Shown: piece after piece, positions 1-6,039 of the stretch
Position numbering within the stretch: the stretch's first letter is position 1
How the letters are laid out: every line of letters begins with the position of its first letter
Program-made: the position numbers and the translations under genes
The notes under the pieces: model-generated
What the model saw: the letters and a program-made list of their open reading frames with translations, nothing else
Database searches by the model: none
What the model was told of the DNA's origin: nothing
NCBI GenBank assembly: GCA_022573095.1
Contig: JACZUR010000096.1
Coordinates: forward strand, 1 to 7,844
Length of the DNA: 7,844 nucleotides
Source of the DNA: Gemmatimonadota bacterium
GTDB taxonomy: Bacteria > Gemmatimonadota > Gemmatimonadetes > Gemmatimonadales > GWC2-71-9
Direction of reading: 5' to 3'

Positions 1-444
1 ATCACCGTCAACGAAGCGAGGCCGCGGGCCGCTCGTACCGGTGGCGGCGGTGGCGGCGGTGGCGGCGGCGGCGGTGGTGGGGGTGGCGGGGGTGGCGGTG
101 ACACTACAACGACCCCAACTGCTACGTTTGCCGCTGATGTACAGACCCTTTTTGACGCCGAGGGCTGCACAGCATCCAACTGCCACGGCGCCACGGCGGG
201 ACCGAGGAACGGCAACCTCGATCTGAGGGCCGGGACTTCCTACTCGCAGCTAGTCAACGTCATCGCGAGAGGTGAGAACATTATCCGTGTGGCGCCGGGA
301 GACCCCAACGCCAGTTACTTGGTAATAAAACTCGAGGGTAACCAGTCGTCCGGTTCGCGGATGCCCAGGGGCCAGCCCGCGCTGTCCGGCGCAAAGATTC
401 AGCTGATCCGGGACTGGATAACTGCGGGAGCCAACAACGACTAA
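1..444 (+). CDS. Cytochrome c domain protein with poly-glycine tract, 5'-truncated
   Basis: The reading frame is open from base 1, so the true start lies outside the window; 147 codons remain before TAA. Residues 1-13 (ITVNEARPRAART) are followed by 20 consecutive glycines (14-33), a Thr-rich linker, and a compact domain from about residue 43. That domain holds a CX4CH haem-attachment motif (C56, C61, H62 in CTASNCHG). Met121 in a GSRMP motif is a plausible distal haem ligand. The segments NLDLRAG, APGDPNASYLVIKLEG and LIRDWITAGA are typical of small planctomycete-type cytochrome c (PSCyt1-like) domains, which act in the periplasm as electron carriers. The first residues instead resemble the tail of a bacterial RRM RNA-binding protein, so the junction is suspicious. 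Only 40 nt separate this gene from yceI, which suggests co-transcription. The cytochrome assignment is firm; the protein's overall architecture is not. Confidence 0.8.
   Translation: MTVNEARPRAARTGGGGGGGGGGGGGGGGGGGGDTTTTPTATFAADVQTLFDAEGCTASNCHGATAGPRNGNLDLRAGTSYSQLVNVIARGENIIRVAPGDPNASYLVIKLEGNQSSGSRMPRGQPALSGAKIQLIRDWITAGANND
40..99 (+). repeat. GGN-codon low-complexity tract encoding Gly20
   Basis: Twenty consecutive glycine codons (mostly GGC and GGT, with two GGG) form a G-rich imperfect trinucleotide repeat inside the cytochrome gene. As protein it could be a flexible linker between an N-terminal segment and the haem domain. As DNA it is the kind of low-complexity sequence at which short-read assemblies can join unrelated genes. 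Confidence 0.9.
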
Positions 445-484
445 CCCTACTCGAAACCACAGGACCCGTACGATCAGATTTAGA

Positions 485-1093
485 ATGGCGAGAAGCTTCA
501 TCTCAGTAGGCGGATATGTGCTGCTGGCAGCTGTTGCTCTGAAGCCAGGCGAGTCGCTGGCGCAGGAGTATCATGTCGATCGTTCGAGAGACAATCGAGT
601 CGTCTTCATCTCGCACGCTCCATTCGATGATTTCGAAGGTGTCACGGACCTGATCGACGGATATGTATACTGGGAGGGCGACGGTCTTACCGAGGGTTCG
701 GACTACTCCAACAGCGAACTCTACTTCGAAGTCGAACTCGATGATCTCGACACGGGTTTGCGGCTGCGCAACCGCCAGATGCGCAACAATTATCTAGAAA
801 CCGACGAGTATCCTTATGCCACCTATAGCGCTGTTATCCAGAGAGTGGAACGAACGGGCGATGCGGAGTACACTGTTCATGCGAGTGGCTCGTTCGGGAT
901 ACATGGTGTAGAGCGGCCGGTTGAGTTGTCGTGTATCGTTAATCCGGATCGCGACGGCTACAGGGTGCGGTGTGGCTTCGAGGTGATACTTTCTGACTAT
1001 AATATCGAGCGGCCCTCGTTGATGTTCTTGAAGCTTAGCGAGACGATTCGATTGGAGTTGGATTACTATGTCATACGTGTTGAGTCGGAGTAA
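485..1093 (+). CDS. YceI-family periplasmic lipocalin-like protein
   Basis: A 202-residue protein with a Sec signal peptide: hydrophobic core about residues 8-19 and predicted cleavage after A26 in SLA|QEY. The mature part has the YceI pattern: an early strand with an FEGVTDLIDGYV segment (50-61), then LDDLDTGLRLRNRQMR (85-100) followed by NYLETDEYPYATY, an IHGVERPVEL turn (139-148), and a C-terminal strand pair around SDYNIERP and LSETIRLEL. Length matches the family (about 190-220). YceI proteins are secreted eight-stranded barrels that bind isoprenoid or other long amphiphilic ligands; the ligand here cannot be told. Cys150 and Cys163 could form a disulfide. The ATG start is chosen for the signal peptide; no good Shine-Dalgarno precedes it, which fits translation following on from the cytochrome gene 40 nt upstream. 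The 3' end overlaps the next gene. Confidence 0.88.
   Translation: MARSFISVGGYVLLAAVALKPGESLAQEYHVDRSRDNRVVFISHAPFDDFEGVTDLIDGYVYWEGDGLTEGSDYSNSELYFEVELDDLDTGLRLRNRQMRNNYLETDEYPYATYSAVIQRVERTGDAEYTVHASGSFGIHGVERPVELSCIVNPDRDGYRVRCGFEVILSDYNIERPSLMFLKLSETIRLELDYYVIRVESE
1054..1057 (+). promoter_or_regulatory. Internal ribosome binding site for the barrel gene
   Basis: GGAG lies inside the yceI coding sequence, 10 nt before the ATG at 1068. It supports that start, and hence the 26-nt overlap, over the in-frame TTG at 1080. Confidence 0.5.
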
Positions 1094-1946
1094 CAGCATA
1101 CTGAGTCGCTTCTTGCTTGCTCTCGCCGTGCTGGCCACTGTTGCGCTCCCGGCCGCCGCGCAGGGTGGGCGCGCGGGTTGGACCCGAGGCGAGCGGCGCG
1201 CTCCACAGAGGGTGGAGGTTTTCCATTCGACGCAGTCGGTGCATCTGCCTACGGCTGAAACGATGGGTAAGGGAGAGTTCGAGTTCGAGATATGGCATAG
1301 GTTCGTATTACCGGTGTCTTCCGGGCTAAATGGCCTTTGGGGGCTGGACGGTCCTGCGCTGATCCGATTCGCTCTAGCGTATGGCGTCAGCGAACGCCTC
1401 GTGCTGTCGCTGGGGCGGAGCAATAATCGTGACAACGTGGACTTTAAGTTTCGCTACAAAGCCCTCGAGATTCCTAACGAGAACCTTCCCACCGTGGTGG
1501 GACTTCAGGCTGGTGTGGGGTGGAACACCGATGTGTTTGGCAGAAGCGATACGGACGGCAGGAACTTCCAGTACTACGCGCAACTCATTGTGAACTCCGG
1601 TCTGAGTGATAGGTTGGCCGTGGGCGTGGTGCCGTCGTTCCTTACTAACATCGACATAGATTTTCCCGAAGCCAAATCGGCGTTGGGACTGGGCCTCTAC
1701 GGACACTACTACGCGACTCCACTGCTCGCATTCATAGCCGAAGCCTACATAGCTGCGCCCAATCCCAGCGCACCGCATAACATCGGCACCGTGGGTATTC
1801 AGCTGGAAACCGGAGGACACTTCTTCAAATTGTTCGTCACGAACTCCTCGGCTCTCAATTCGTCGCAGTTCCTTGGGGGGGCTCTCACTCAGTTTACTGC
1901 CGACGAGTTAATGCTGGGGTTCAACATCACGAGAGTGCTGCGGTAG
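1068..1946 (+). CDS. DUF5777-like outer-membrane beta-barrel protein
   Basis: A 292-residue protein with a signal peptide (hydrophobic 15-28, likely cleavage after A31 in AAA|Q). The mature chain is rich in alternating hydrophobic/polar strands and aromatic residues, as expected for an outer-membrane barrel. The segment TAETMGKGEFEFEIWHRF (62-79), then GLDGPALIRFALAYGVSERL (92-111) and LSLGRSN, matches my recollection of the DUF5777 family (strand, HRF, then IRF-YG-S-RL-LGRS). Its biochemical role is not established; a porin-like or structural role is only inferred from the fold. The start overlaps yceI by 26 nt and has an internal GGAG 10 nt upstream, so the two are translationally linked. 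DUF5777 and YceI genes are, as I recall, often neighbours in Bacteroidota and similar groups. Family call fairly sure, function unknown. Confidence 0.78.
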   Translation: MSYVLSRSNSILSRFLLALAVLATVALPAAAQGGRAGWTRGERRAPQRVEVFHSTQSVHLPTAETMGKGEFEFEIWHRFVLPVSSGLNGLWGLDGPALIRFALAYGVSERLVLSLGRSNNRDNVDFKFRYKALEIPNENLPTVVGLQAGVGWNTDVFGRSDTDGRNFQYYAQLIVNSGLSDRLAVGVVPSFLTNIDIDFPEAKSALGLGLYGHYYATPLLAFIAEAYIAAPNPSAPHNIGTVGIQLETGGHFFKLFVTNSSALNSSQFLGGALTQFTADELMLGFNITRVLR

Positions 1947-2121
1947 TTACTCTCCACGATTACGATACGGTCGCTGCGAACTGTTCGAAGGAACGCTGCG
2001 GGTAGTCTGAGGCCCCGCGGCTGCCAATAAAGGTCTTCGAGCTGAAGTTATATTAGGACGTGCCCTTATCTTACCCTGTCCTCGCTCCGCGAGGTCGATC
2101 CCTCGCCCCCTCGCTCGCCAG
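1947..2121. other. Spacer between barrel gene and transporter gene
   Basis: This 175-nt gap has no convincing gene or rightward terminator. A TATATT hexamer at 2049-2054 could be a -10 element for the transporter, but no matching -35 lies at the usual spacing. A small perfect hairpin (CCTCGC, TCC loop, GCGAGG, 2080-2094) sits 27 nt before the transporter start and lacks a U-tract, so it is not a terminator. Confidence 0.4.
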
Positions 2122-3015
2122 TTGAATAGAAAAAAAGGTATTCTCCTGCTGTTGTCCGGAGCGGCCCTAATCAGCTTCGCTCCGGTGCTGGTCAAACTCA
2201 CGTCGGTTGGACCGTCCGCCGCTGCGTTTTATCGACTCGCCATCGGAGGTGTCGCACTCTGCACCGTCGGTCTCTTGAGAAGAGACAGATGGTCACTGAG
2301 TAGAGTTGCGTTCTTGGTAGTTGCGTCCGCCGGGTTCTTCTTCGCAGTCGATCTGGGGTTATGGCACCGCAGTATTGGGCTCGTCGGCCCGGGACTCGCA
2401 ACGATCTTGGCGAACTGCCAGGTGTTCGCCATGGCTGGATTTGGAGCCGTTGTGCTGAAGGAGCGGATTGGGTGGCGGTATGCCGGAGGCACAGCCACGG
2501 CCTTGGTGGGCCTATTTCTCATTTTCGGTCGTAACTGGGGAGAGTTGAGCCCGGGATATCGCTGGGGGGTCATAGCCGGTCTCCTGGCGGCGGCATCGTA
2601 CGCCACTTTCCTAATCCTGTTACGCGCGTCGAGACTTCGCTCTGACGGCCTCGCGACGGTGCCCAACATGGGAGTCATAGTTCTGATGGGAGCCCTGTTC
2701 GCTGGAGTGCACGTGGCTGTTGCCGGCGAGAGCTTTGCGGTCCCATCGTTAACGGATTGGACCGTTCTGATAGTCTACGGGGTGATGACGAGTGTGGCGT
2801 GGCTGATCATCTCACGGGCCCTCCCGGCTGTGGAGGTCTCACGTGCGGGCCTCATATTGCTGCTGCAGCCGTCTCTGGCGTTCATCTGGGATCTGTTGTT
2901 CTTTTCCCGACCCACCCAGGCCTTCGAGTTCCTAGGGGTCGCTTTGGCGTTGACGGGCATCTATCTCGGATCTATTACGGTCGAGAAAGTTCACCAGCCT
3001 GAAGCCCAGGTATAG
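2122..3015 (+). CDS. EamA/DMT-family transporter
   Basis: A 297-residue, very hydrophobic protein built from two EamA repeats (about residues 6-136 and 146-286), giving around ten membrane helices, the standard size for the drug/metabolite transporter superfamily. Recognisable elements are FYRLAIGG (36-43) after helix 1-2, a basic LLRRDRW loop, ANCQVF in helix 4, and LLLQPSLAFIWDLLFFSRP (246-264) in helix 9. The family exports or imports small metabolites such as amino acids; the substrate cannot be read from sequence. The start is TTG at 2122: upstream in frame there is no ATG, GTG or TTG back to a stop at 2008, and starting further in would remove helix 1. No Shine-Dalgarno is seen. The gene stands alone, converging with the DUF5916 gene 70 nt away. 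Confidence 0.9.
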   Translation: MNRKKGILLLLSGAALISFAPVLVKLTSVGPSAAAFYRLAIGGVALCTVGLLRRDRWSLSRVAFLVVASAGFFFAVDLGLWHRSIGLVGPGLATILANCQVFAMAGFGAVVLKERIGWRYAGGTATALVGLFLIFGRNWGELSPGYRWGVIAGLLAAASYATFLILLRASRLRSDGLATVPNMGVIVLMGALFAGVHVAVAGESFAVPSLTDWTVLIVYGVMTSVAWLIISRALPAVEVSRAGLILLLQPSLAFIWDLLFFSRPTQAFEFLGVALALTGIYLGSITVEKVHQPEAQV

Positions 3016-3022
3016 CATCCAT

Positions 3023-3064
3023 AAGAAAACGGCGACTGCTCGGGAGGAGTGAGCAGCCGCCGTT
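3023..3064 (-). terminator. Intrinsic terminator of the DUF5916 gene
   Basis: Arms 3029-3041 and 3051-3063 pair with a single A-C mismatch around a 9-nt loop, extendable by one A-T pair (3028/3064). Read on the minus strand the hairpin is followed by TTTTCTTAT, a good U-tract. It begins 22 nt past the DUF5916 stop. On the plus strand the hairpin is not followed by a U-run, so it would serve the convergent transporter gene only poorly. Confidence 0.82.
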
Positions 3065-3085
3065 CGTCCGTCGCGTGGTTGTTTG

Positions 3086-5746
3086 TTACAAACTGAACCA
3101 GTAGTTCAACTTCACCACAAACGTATTATTCTGTTCCGAGCTGAACAGGTTCCCCAACGATCTGCCCACATCGAACGATCCCTGGTTAGTGAACGATGAG
3201 CGTCCGTGCTGCCACACAAAGAACATGGTGGAGCCCAGCATGTACTCCCAGCGCAAGACGACGTTGGATCGCAGTGACGCGAATGTGAAATTCGGGTTAC
3301 CGATTCCCAGATCGCTGACGCCGTCGCCGTTGAAATCGAGACTCACGTCGCCGTTTTCGTCCGTAGTTACGTCCTGGTCGGCAAATGTGCGGAGCCGGTC
3401 AGCGAACGTTGCCCCACGCGAGTCGGTGACGCGTGAGTAACCAACATAATTGCCTGACGAGACAAAGGGTTCCGCATAGACCTGTACCGAAAGATCCGGT
3501 GTGAAGGTCATGTTGCCTCTGAAGGTCATCGACGCCGTAGACTGGTGGATTTCAGCGAAGACGAATTCGCGGTTGTTGAGCACGTCCGTCTGTGTGATGT
3601 ACTGCCAAGTATCGATGTTGCGGCTAAACCCCGGTGAGAAACGGAATTCTAAGTTCGTCGCGGGGCGCCACGTCACCCACTGCGAGATGTTGTAGGAGCG
3701 CACTCCGCTCTCATTTTGCGTGAAATAGAACCCGTCAGCTCCGAGGAGAATGGCTTTCCGTCCGTCGCTCTCGATTCCGAACCAGGTGTCCCAGGCGCCG
3801 GGTCTGATGAACGCCGGTCCCCCACGTAGCGCTGAGGTAGCCAATCCGCCGGCCTGGTAGCCCACGCCGGCCCAGCCGGACCAGTAATTCAAGAACGTCC
3901 AGTTGGCGTTAACGTTGCCACCGACATTCTTACGCTCGAAGTTGCTGTTGAAGTTACCCCATTGATTCAAGTTGACGCTGAACCGGCGGAACATCCTGCC
4001 GGGTTGCAGCCAACGCTTGTTTACCCAGATCCACTCGTTTGTACGGTCGGCCTGGCGTTGGAAGCCGATGTCGTTGACCTCGTAGCCGGGGGATCTAGTG
4101 TTGGCCCCGACGCGCCAGCGCCACGCACCCCCGCCCCTCTTACCGAAGGTAAACGCGGCGGCGTGACCGGATAGCGAGGTCAGCGTCGAGTCGAACTCCA
4201 GATGGTCAGCATCTGGGCGCTGGTAATACCTGGACGACGACAACTGTGCCGCCGTGATTGCTTCAGTTGAACCGTTGATGCGCGTTGCGCTTACTCGTCC
4301 CTCGAATGAGTACGTGTCGTTGCGGAACCTGTGGTTCAAATCGAAGCCGCCTGCGTACGCGGAAGACCTGAGGAAGGTCAGATTCTCTAAGTTTCCGCGA
4401 TTCACGGCCGTGCCAAAGAATCCTAACACGGTCTGACCCTGCCTCAAGTCTCTCGCTAACCTTCCCACGAAGTAGTTCGTCTGCGGCTCAACGAGATCGG
4501 AGTAGTCCACTCCATCTCCGCCCAGTACGCTCGCCCGCTCGGCGGCGGTGACGGTAGTGAGTAGGCCCATCGTCCAGCCGTCGGGTGTCTTACCAGATAG
4601 CTTCGCCGCGGTGAGGATCGTCGTGTTGGTAACTCGCTCGGCGAAACCGCCACGCGAGTCAGCGCTTCCCTGAGGTGAACGTCCCAGCCGCCGAGTGTAA
4701 AACAGCTGCTCTCTGCCGCCGCTACCCGTCACACCCCACTGAAAGATGTCGAGCCCCTCGTTGAAGAAGGGCCTCTTCTCGCGGAAGAACGACTCGAACG
4801 CCGAGAGATTAACCTCGGCGGCGTCGGCCTCTACTTGGCCGAAATCAGGGTTAAACGTGGCAGTCAACGTGAGTGCAGACGTAATGCCGATATTGACGTC
4901 AGCGCCCATCGTACCTCGAAAATTTTGACCAGTGACAAAGGGATTGCCCGCCTCGGACGGCGATCTCGCTTCCGTCAGTACCGTGTAGGGTAGAATCTCG
5001 ATTCGTCTGCGCGGTTCAACTCCGCGAATGCCCACGAGGTCGCCGAACAGGGATACGACGCCGGACGCGTTCTTGGGGCGCAGCTTCCAGTACTGTTCCT
5101 CGTTCCGTCTGTTGATAATGCGCATAACGTTAAAGCCGAACACATTCTCTTCAGCCTTGGTGAATCGGAGCTGGCTGAACGGAATCCGAAACTCTGCTGT
5201 CCAGCCCTCGCTATCAATGCTGGTTGCCACGTCCCAGACGGCATCCCATGACGAATCGCTGTTGTTGTCGTCATATAGGTACCTGTCGCGCTTCACGCCG
5301 ACCGGATTCACGATGAACTCGAACCCCGTCCTCCGGTCATGATAGGAATCGATCTGCACTCGAATCCAGTCGGAAGGCGAGTATTCGTCCCGTCGCGTCA
5401 ACTGAGCGCTAATCTGATCGGCTTGAGAATCGAACGCGCGCACGGCAACATAAAGGGCATCGTCGGTATACGCGACTTGGACTTCGGTGCGCTCGGTGGC
5501 CGGCTCGCCCTCGTCGGGGTCGCGCTGCAGAAAGTCAGACGCTATAGGAGCGCGCTGCCAAACCTCGTCGTCGAGGACTCCGTCGAGGCGGGGTCCGCCG
5601 AGGTCCGCACGTACGGCCGACGCGATTTTTGGTGCGTCAACTGAAATAGCGGCTGACTGTTGCGCGGCTAGATCTGACTGGGTGGTGACGGCAGGGGCGG
5701 CCACGAGAGTGAAGACCGCAAGCGGAAGATAAATTCTAAACAACAT
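3086..5746 (-). CDS. DUF5916 protein with N-terminal CBM9-like domain
   Basis: An 886-residue exported protein. A signal peptide (residues 1-19, APA before the likely cut) is followed by a CBM9-like beta-sandwich (about 52-225: LDGVLDDEVWQRAP at 54-67, DDALYVAVRAFD, EGWTAEFRIPFSQLRF at 180-195). From about 245 comes the DUF5916 barrel with its hallmark segment NPDFGQVEAD (299-308), LSAFESFFREKRPFFNEG and LFYTRRLGR (348-356). Near the C-terminus is a DFNGDGVSD loop (804-812) like a calcium-binding loop. The chain ends in NYWFSL, an aromatic outer-membrane-like terminus with Leu rather than Phe last. Members are large cell-envelope proteins, often annotated as carbohydrate-binding; no ligand or enzyme activity is established and I infer none. 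The gene is alone on its strand, with GGGGAGGAG 12 nt before the ATG and a terminator after it. Confidence 0.92.
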   Translation of the reverse strand: MLFRIYLPLAVFTLVAAPAVTTQSDLAAQQSAAISVDAPKIASAVRADLGGPRLDGVLDDEVWQRAPIASDFLQRDPDEGEPATERTEVQVAYTDDALYVAVRAFDSQADQISAQLTRRDEYSPSDWIRVQIDSYHDRRTGFEFIVNPVGVKRDRYLYDDNNSDSSWDAVWDVATSIDSEGWTAEFRIPFSQLRFTKAEENVFGFNVMRIINRRNEEQYWKLRPKNASGVVSLFGDLVGIRGVEPRRRIEILPYTVLTEARSPSEAGNPFVTGQNFRGTMGADVNIGITSALTLTATFNPDFGQVEADAAEVNLSAFESFFREKRPFFNEGLDIFQWGVTGSGGREQLFYTRRLGRSPQGSADSRGGFAERVTNTTILTAAKLSGKTPDGWTMGLLTTVTAAERASVLGGDGVDYSDLVEPQTNYFVGRLARDLRQGQTVLGFFGTAVNRGNLENLTFLRSSAYAGGFDLNHRFRNDTYSFEGRVSATRINGSTEAITAAQLSSSRYYQRPDADHLEFDSTLTSLSGHAAAFTFGKRGGGAWRWRVGANTRSPGYEVNDIGFQRQADRTNEWIWVNKRWLQPGRMFRRFSVNLNQWGNFNSNFERKNVGGNVNANWTFLNYWSGWAGVGYQAGGLATSALRGGPAFIRPGAWDTWFGIESDGRKAILLGADGFYFTQNESGVRSYNISQWVTWRPATNLEFRFSPGFSRNIDTWQYITQTDVLNNREFVFAEIHQSTASMTFRGNMTFTPDLSVQVYAEPFVSSGNYVGYSRVTDSRGATFADRLRTFADQDVTTDENGDVSLDFNGDGVSDLGIGNPNFTFASLRSNVVLRWEYMLGSTMFFVWQHGRSSFTNQGSFDVGRSLGNLFSSEQNNTFVVKLNYWFSL

Positions 5747-5758
5747 GAGCGTCGGTAG

Positions 5759-5767
5759 CTCCTCCCC
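5759..5767 (-). promoter_or_regulatory. Shine-Dalgarno for the DUF5916 gene
   Basis: GGGGAGGAG on the minus strand is a strong anti-SD match, 12 nt from the ATG at 5746. The spacing is longer than the usual 5-9 nt, but no nearer in-frame start exists, and the signal peptide supports this ATG. Confidence 0.7.
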
Positions 5768-5891
5768 ACTAAGGGCGATGGTTCAACATGTTTTGCCCGT
5801 CGTCCACCCGCGACGAGATTCTTCGTAAGCTTAGACGCCGCAAAGCTCGAAAGGGTTTCATATGTTTATGGGGCATTGGGCGCTCATCTAG

Positions 5892-5914
5892 AAAAAGGCC
5901 GGGTTACCCCGGCC
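5892..5914 (-). terminator. Leftward intrinsic terminator in the divergent region
   Basis: A perfect 7-bp all-GC stem (5897-5903 with 5908-5914) closes a 4-nt loop; on the minus strand it is followed at once by TTTTT and then CTAG. It lies 146 nt upstream of the DUF5916 start and points toward that gene. No minus-strand gene ends before it, so it may be an attenuator in a leader, the end of a small RNA, or a block on antisense transcription from pabB. Confidence 0.65.
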
Positions 5915-5967
5915 GAAGCAGCGGACAATATAAGGATAGGGATTCAAGTGAGAGACAATTCGAACGG

Positions 5968-5978
5968 TGACTCAGTCA
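5968..5978. repeat. Operator-like palindrome
   Basis: TGACTCAGTCA is a perfect 5+1+5 inverted repeat. It overlaps a second, looser inverted repeat (AAGTC 5978-5982 with GACTT 5996-6000) and lies between the divergent starts. A regulator binding site is possible; short palindromes also arise by chance. Confidence 0.25.
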
Positions 5979-6039
5979 AGTCATTGATGTCAAAAGACTT
6001 ACAGGTCGGTATCCCAGGCCCGGCGGGCTGTAGTAACGG

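Larger units (their letters stand above)
5747..6039. promoter_or_regulatory. Divergent intergenic region (DUF5916 / pabB)
   Basis: This 293-nt stretch must carry the promoters for both divergent genes. I see a consensus-like TTGACA -35 on the minus strand (5988-5993) but no good -10 at 16-18 nt, and a plus-strand TATAAG (5929-5934) without a matching -35. Also present are a leftward terminator hairpin (5892-5914) and a cluster of short inverted repeats (5968-6000). Promoters therefore cannot be placed with confidence. Confidence 0.45.

Noticed and set aside
794..1435. 213-codon minus-strand ORF antisense to the yceI/barrel junction
   Set aside because: Both plus-strand genes have signal peptides and family motifs through this stretch; the antisense product is low-complexity and unrecognisable.
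2080..2094. CCTCGC/GCGAGG hairpin as a terminator for the upstream operon
   Set aside because: The stem is only 6 bp with a 3-nt loop and is followed by C-rich sequence with no U-tract on either strand.
3081..3093. GTTTG-TTA-CAAAC inverted repeat over the DUF5916 stop codon
   Set aside because: The 5-bp AT-containing stem is coding-derived and lacks a tract; the real terminator is the longer hairpin 20 nt further on.
5769..5861. 30-codon minus-strand ORF (MKPFRALRRL...) just upstream of the DUF5916 gene, a possible leader peptide
   Set aside because: It has no Shine-Dalgarno, no recognisable motif and no amino-acid run suggesting attenuation; an ORF of this size is expected by chance.
5747..6039. 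Possible tRNA or structured RNA gene in the divergent spacer
   Set aside because: I found no cloverleaf, T-loop GGTTCGA-type motif or recognisable riboswitch core; only the simple terminator hairpin is supported.
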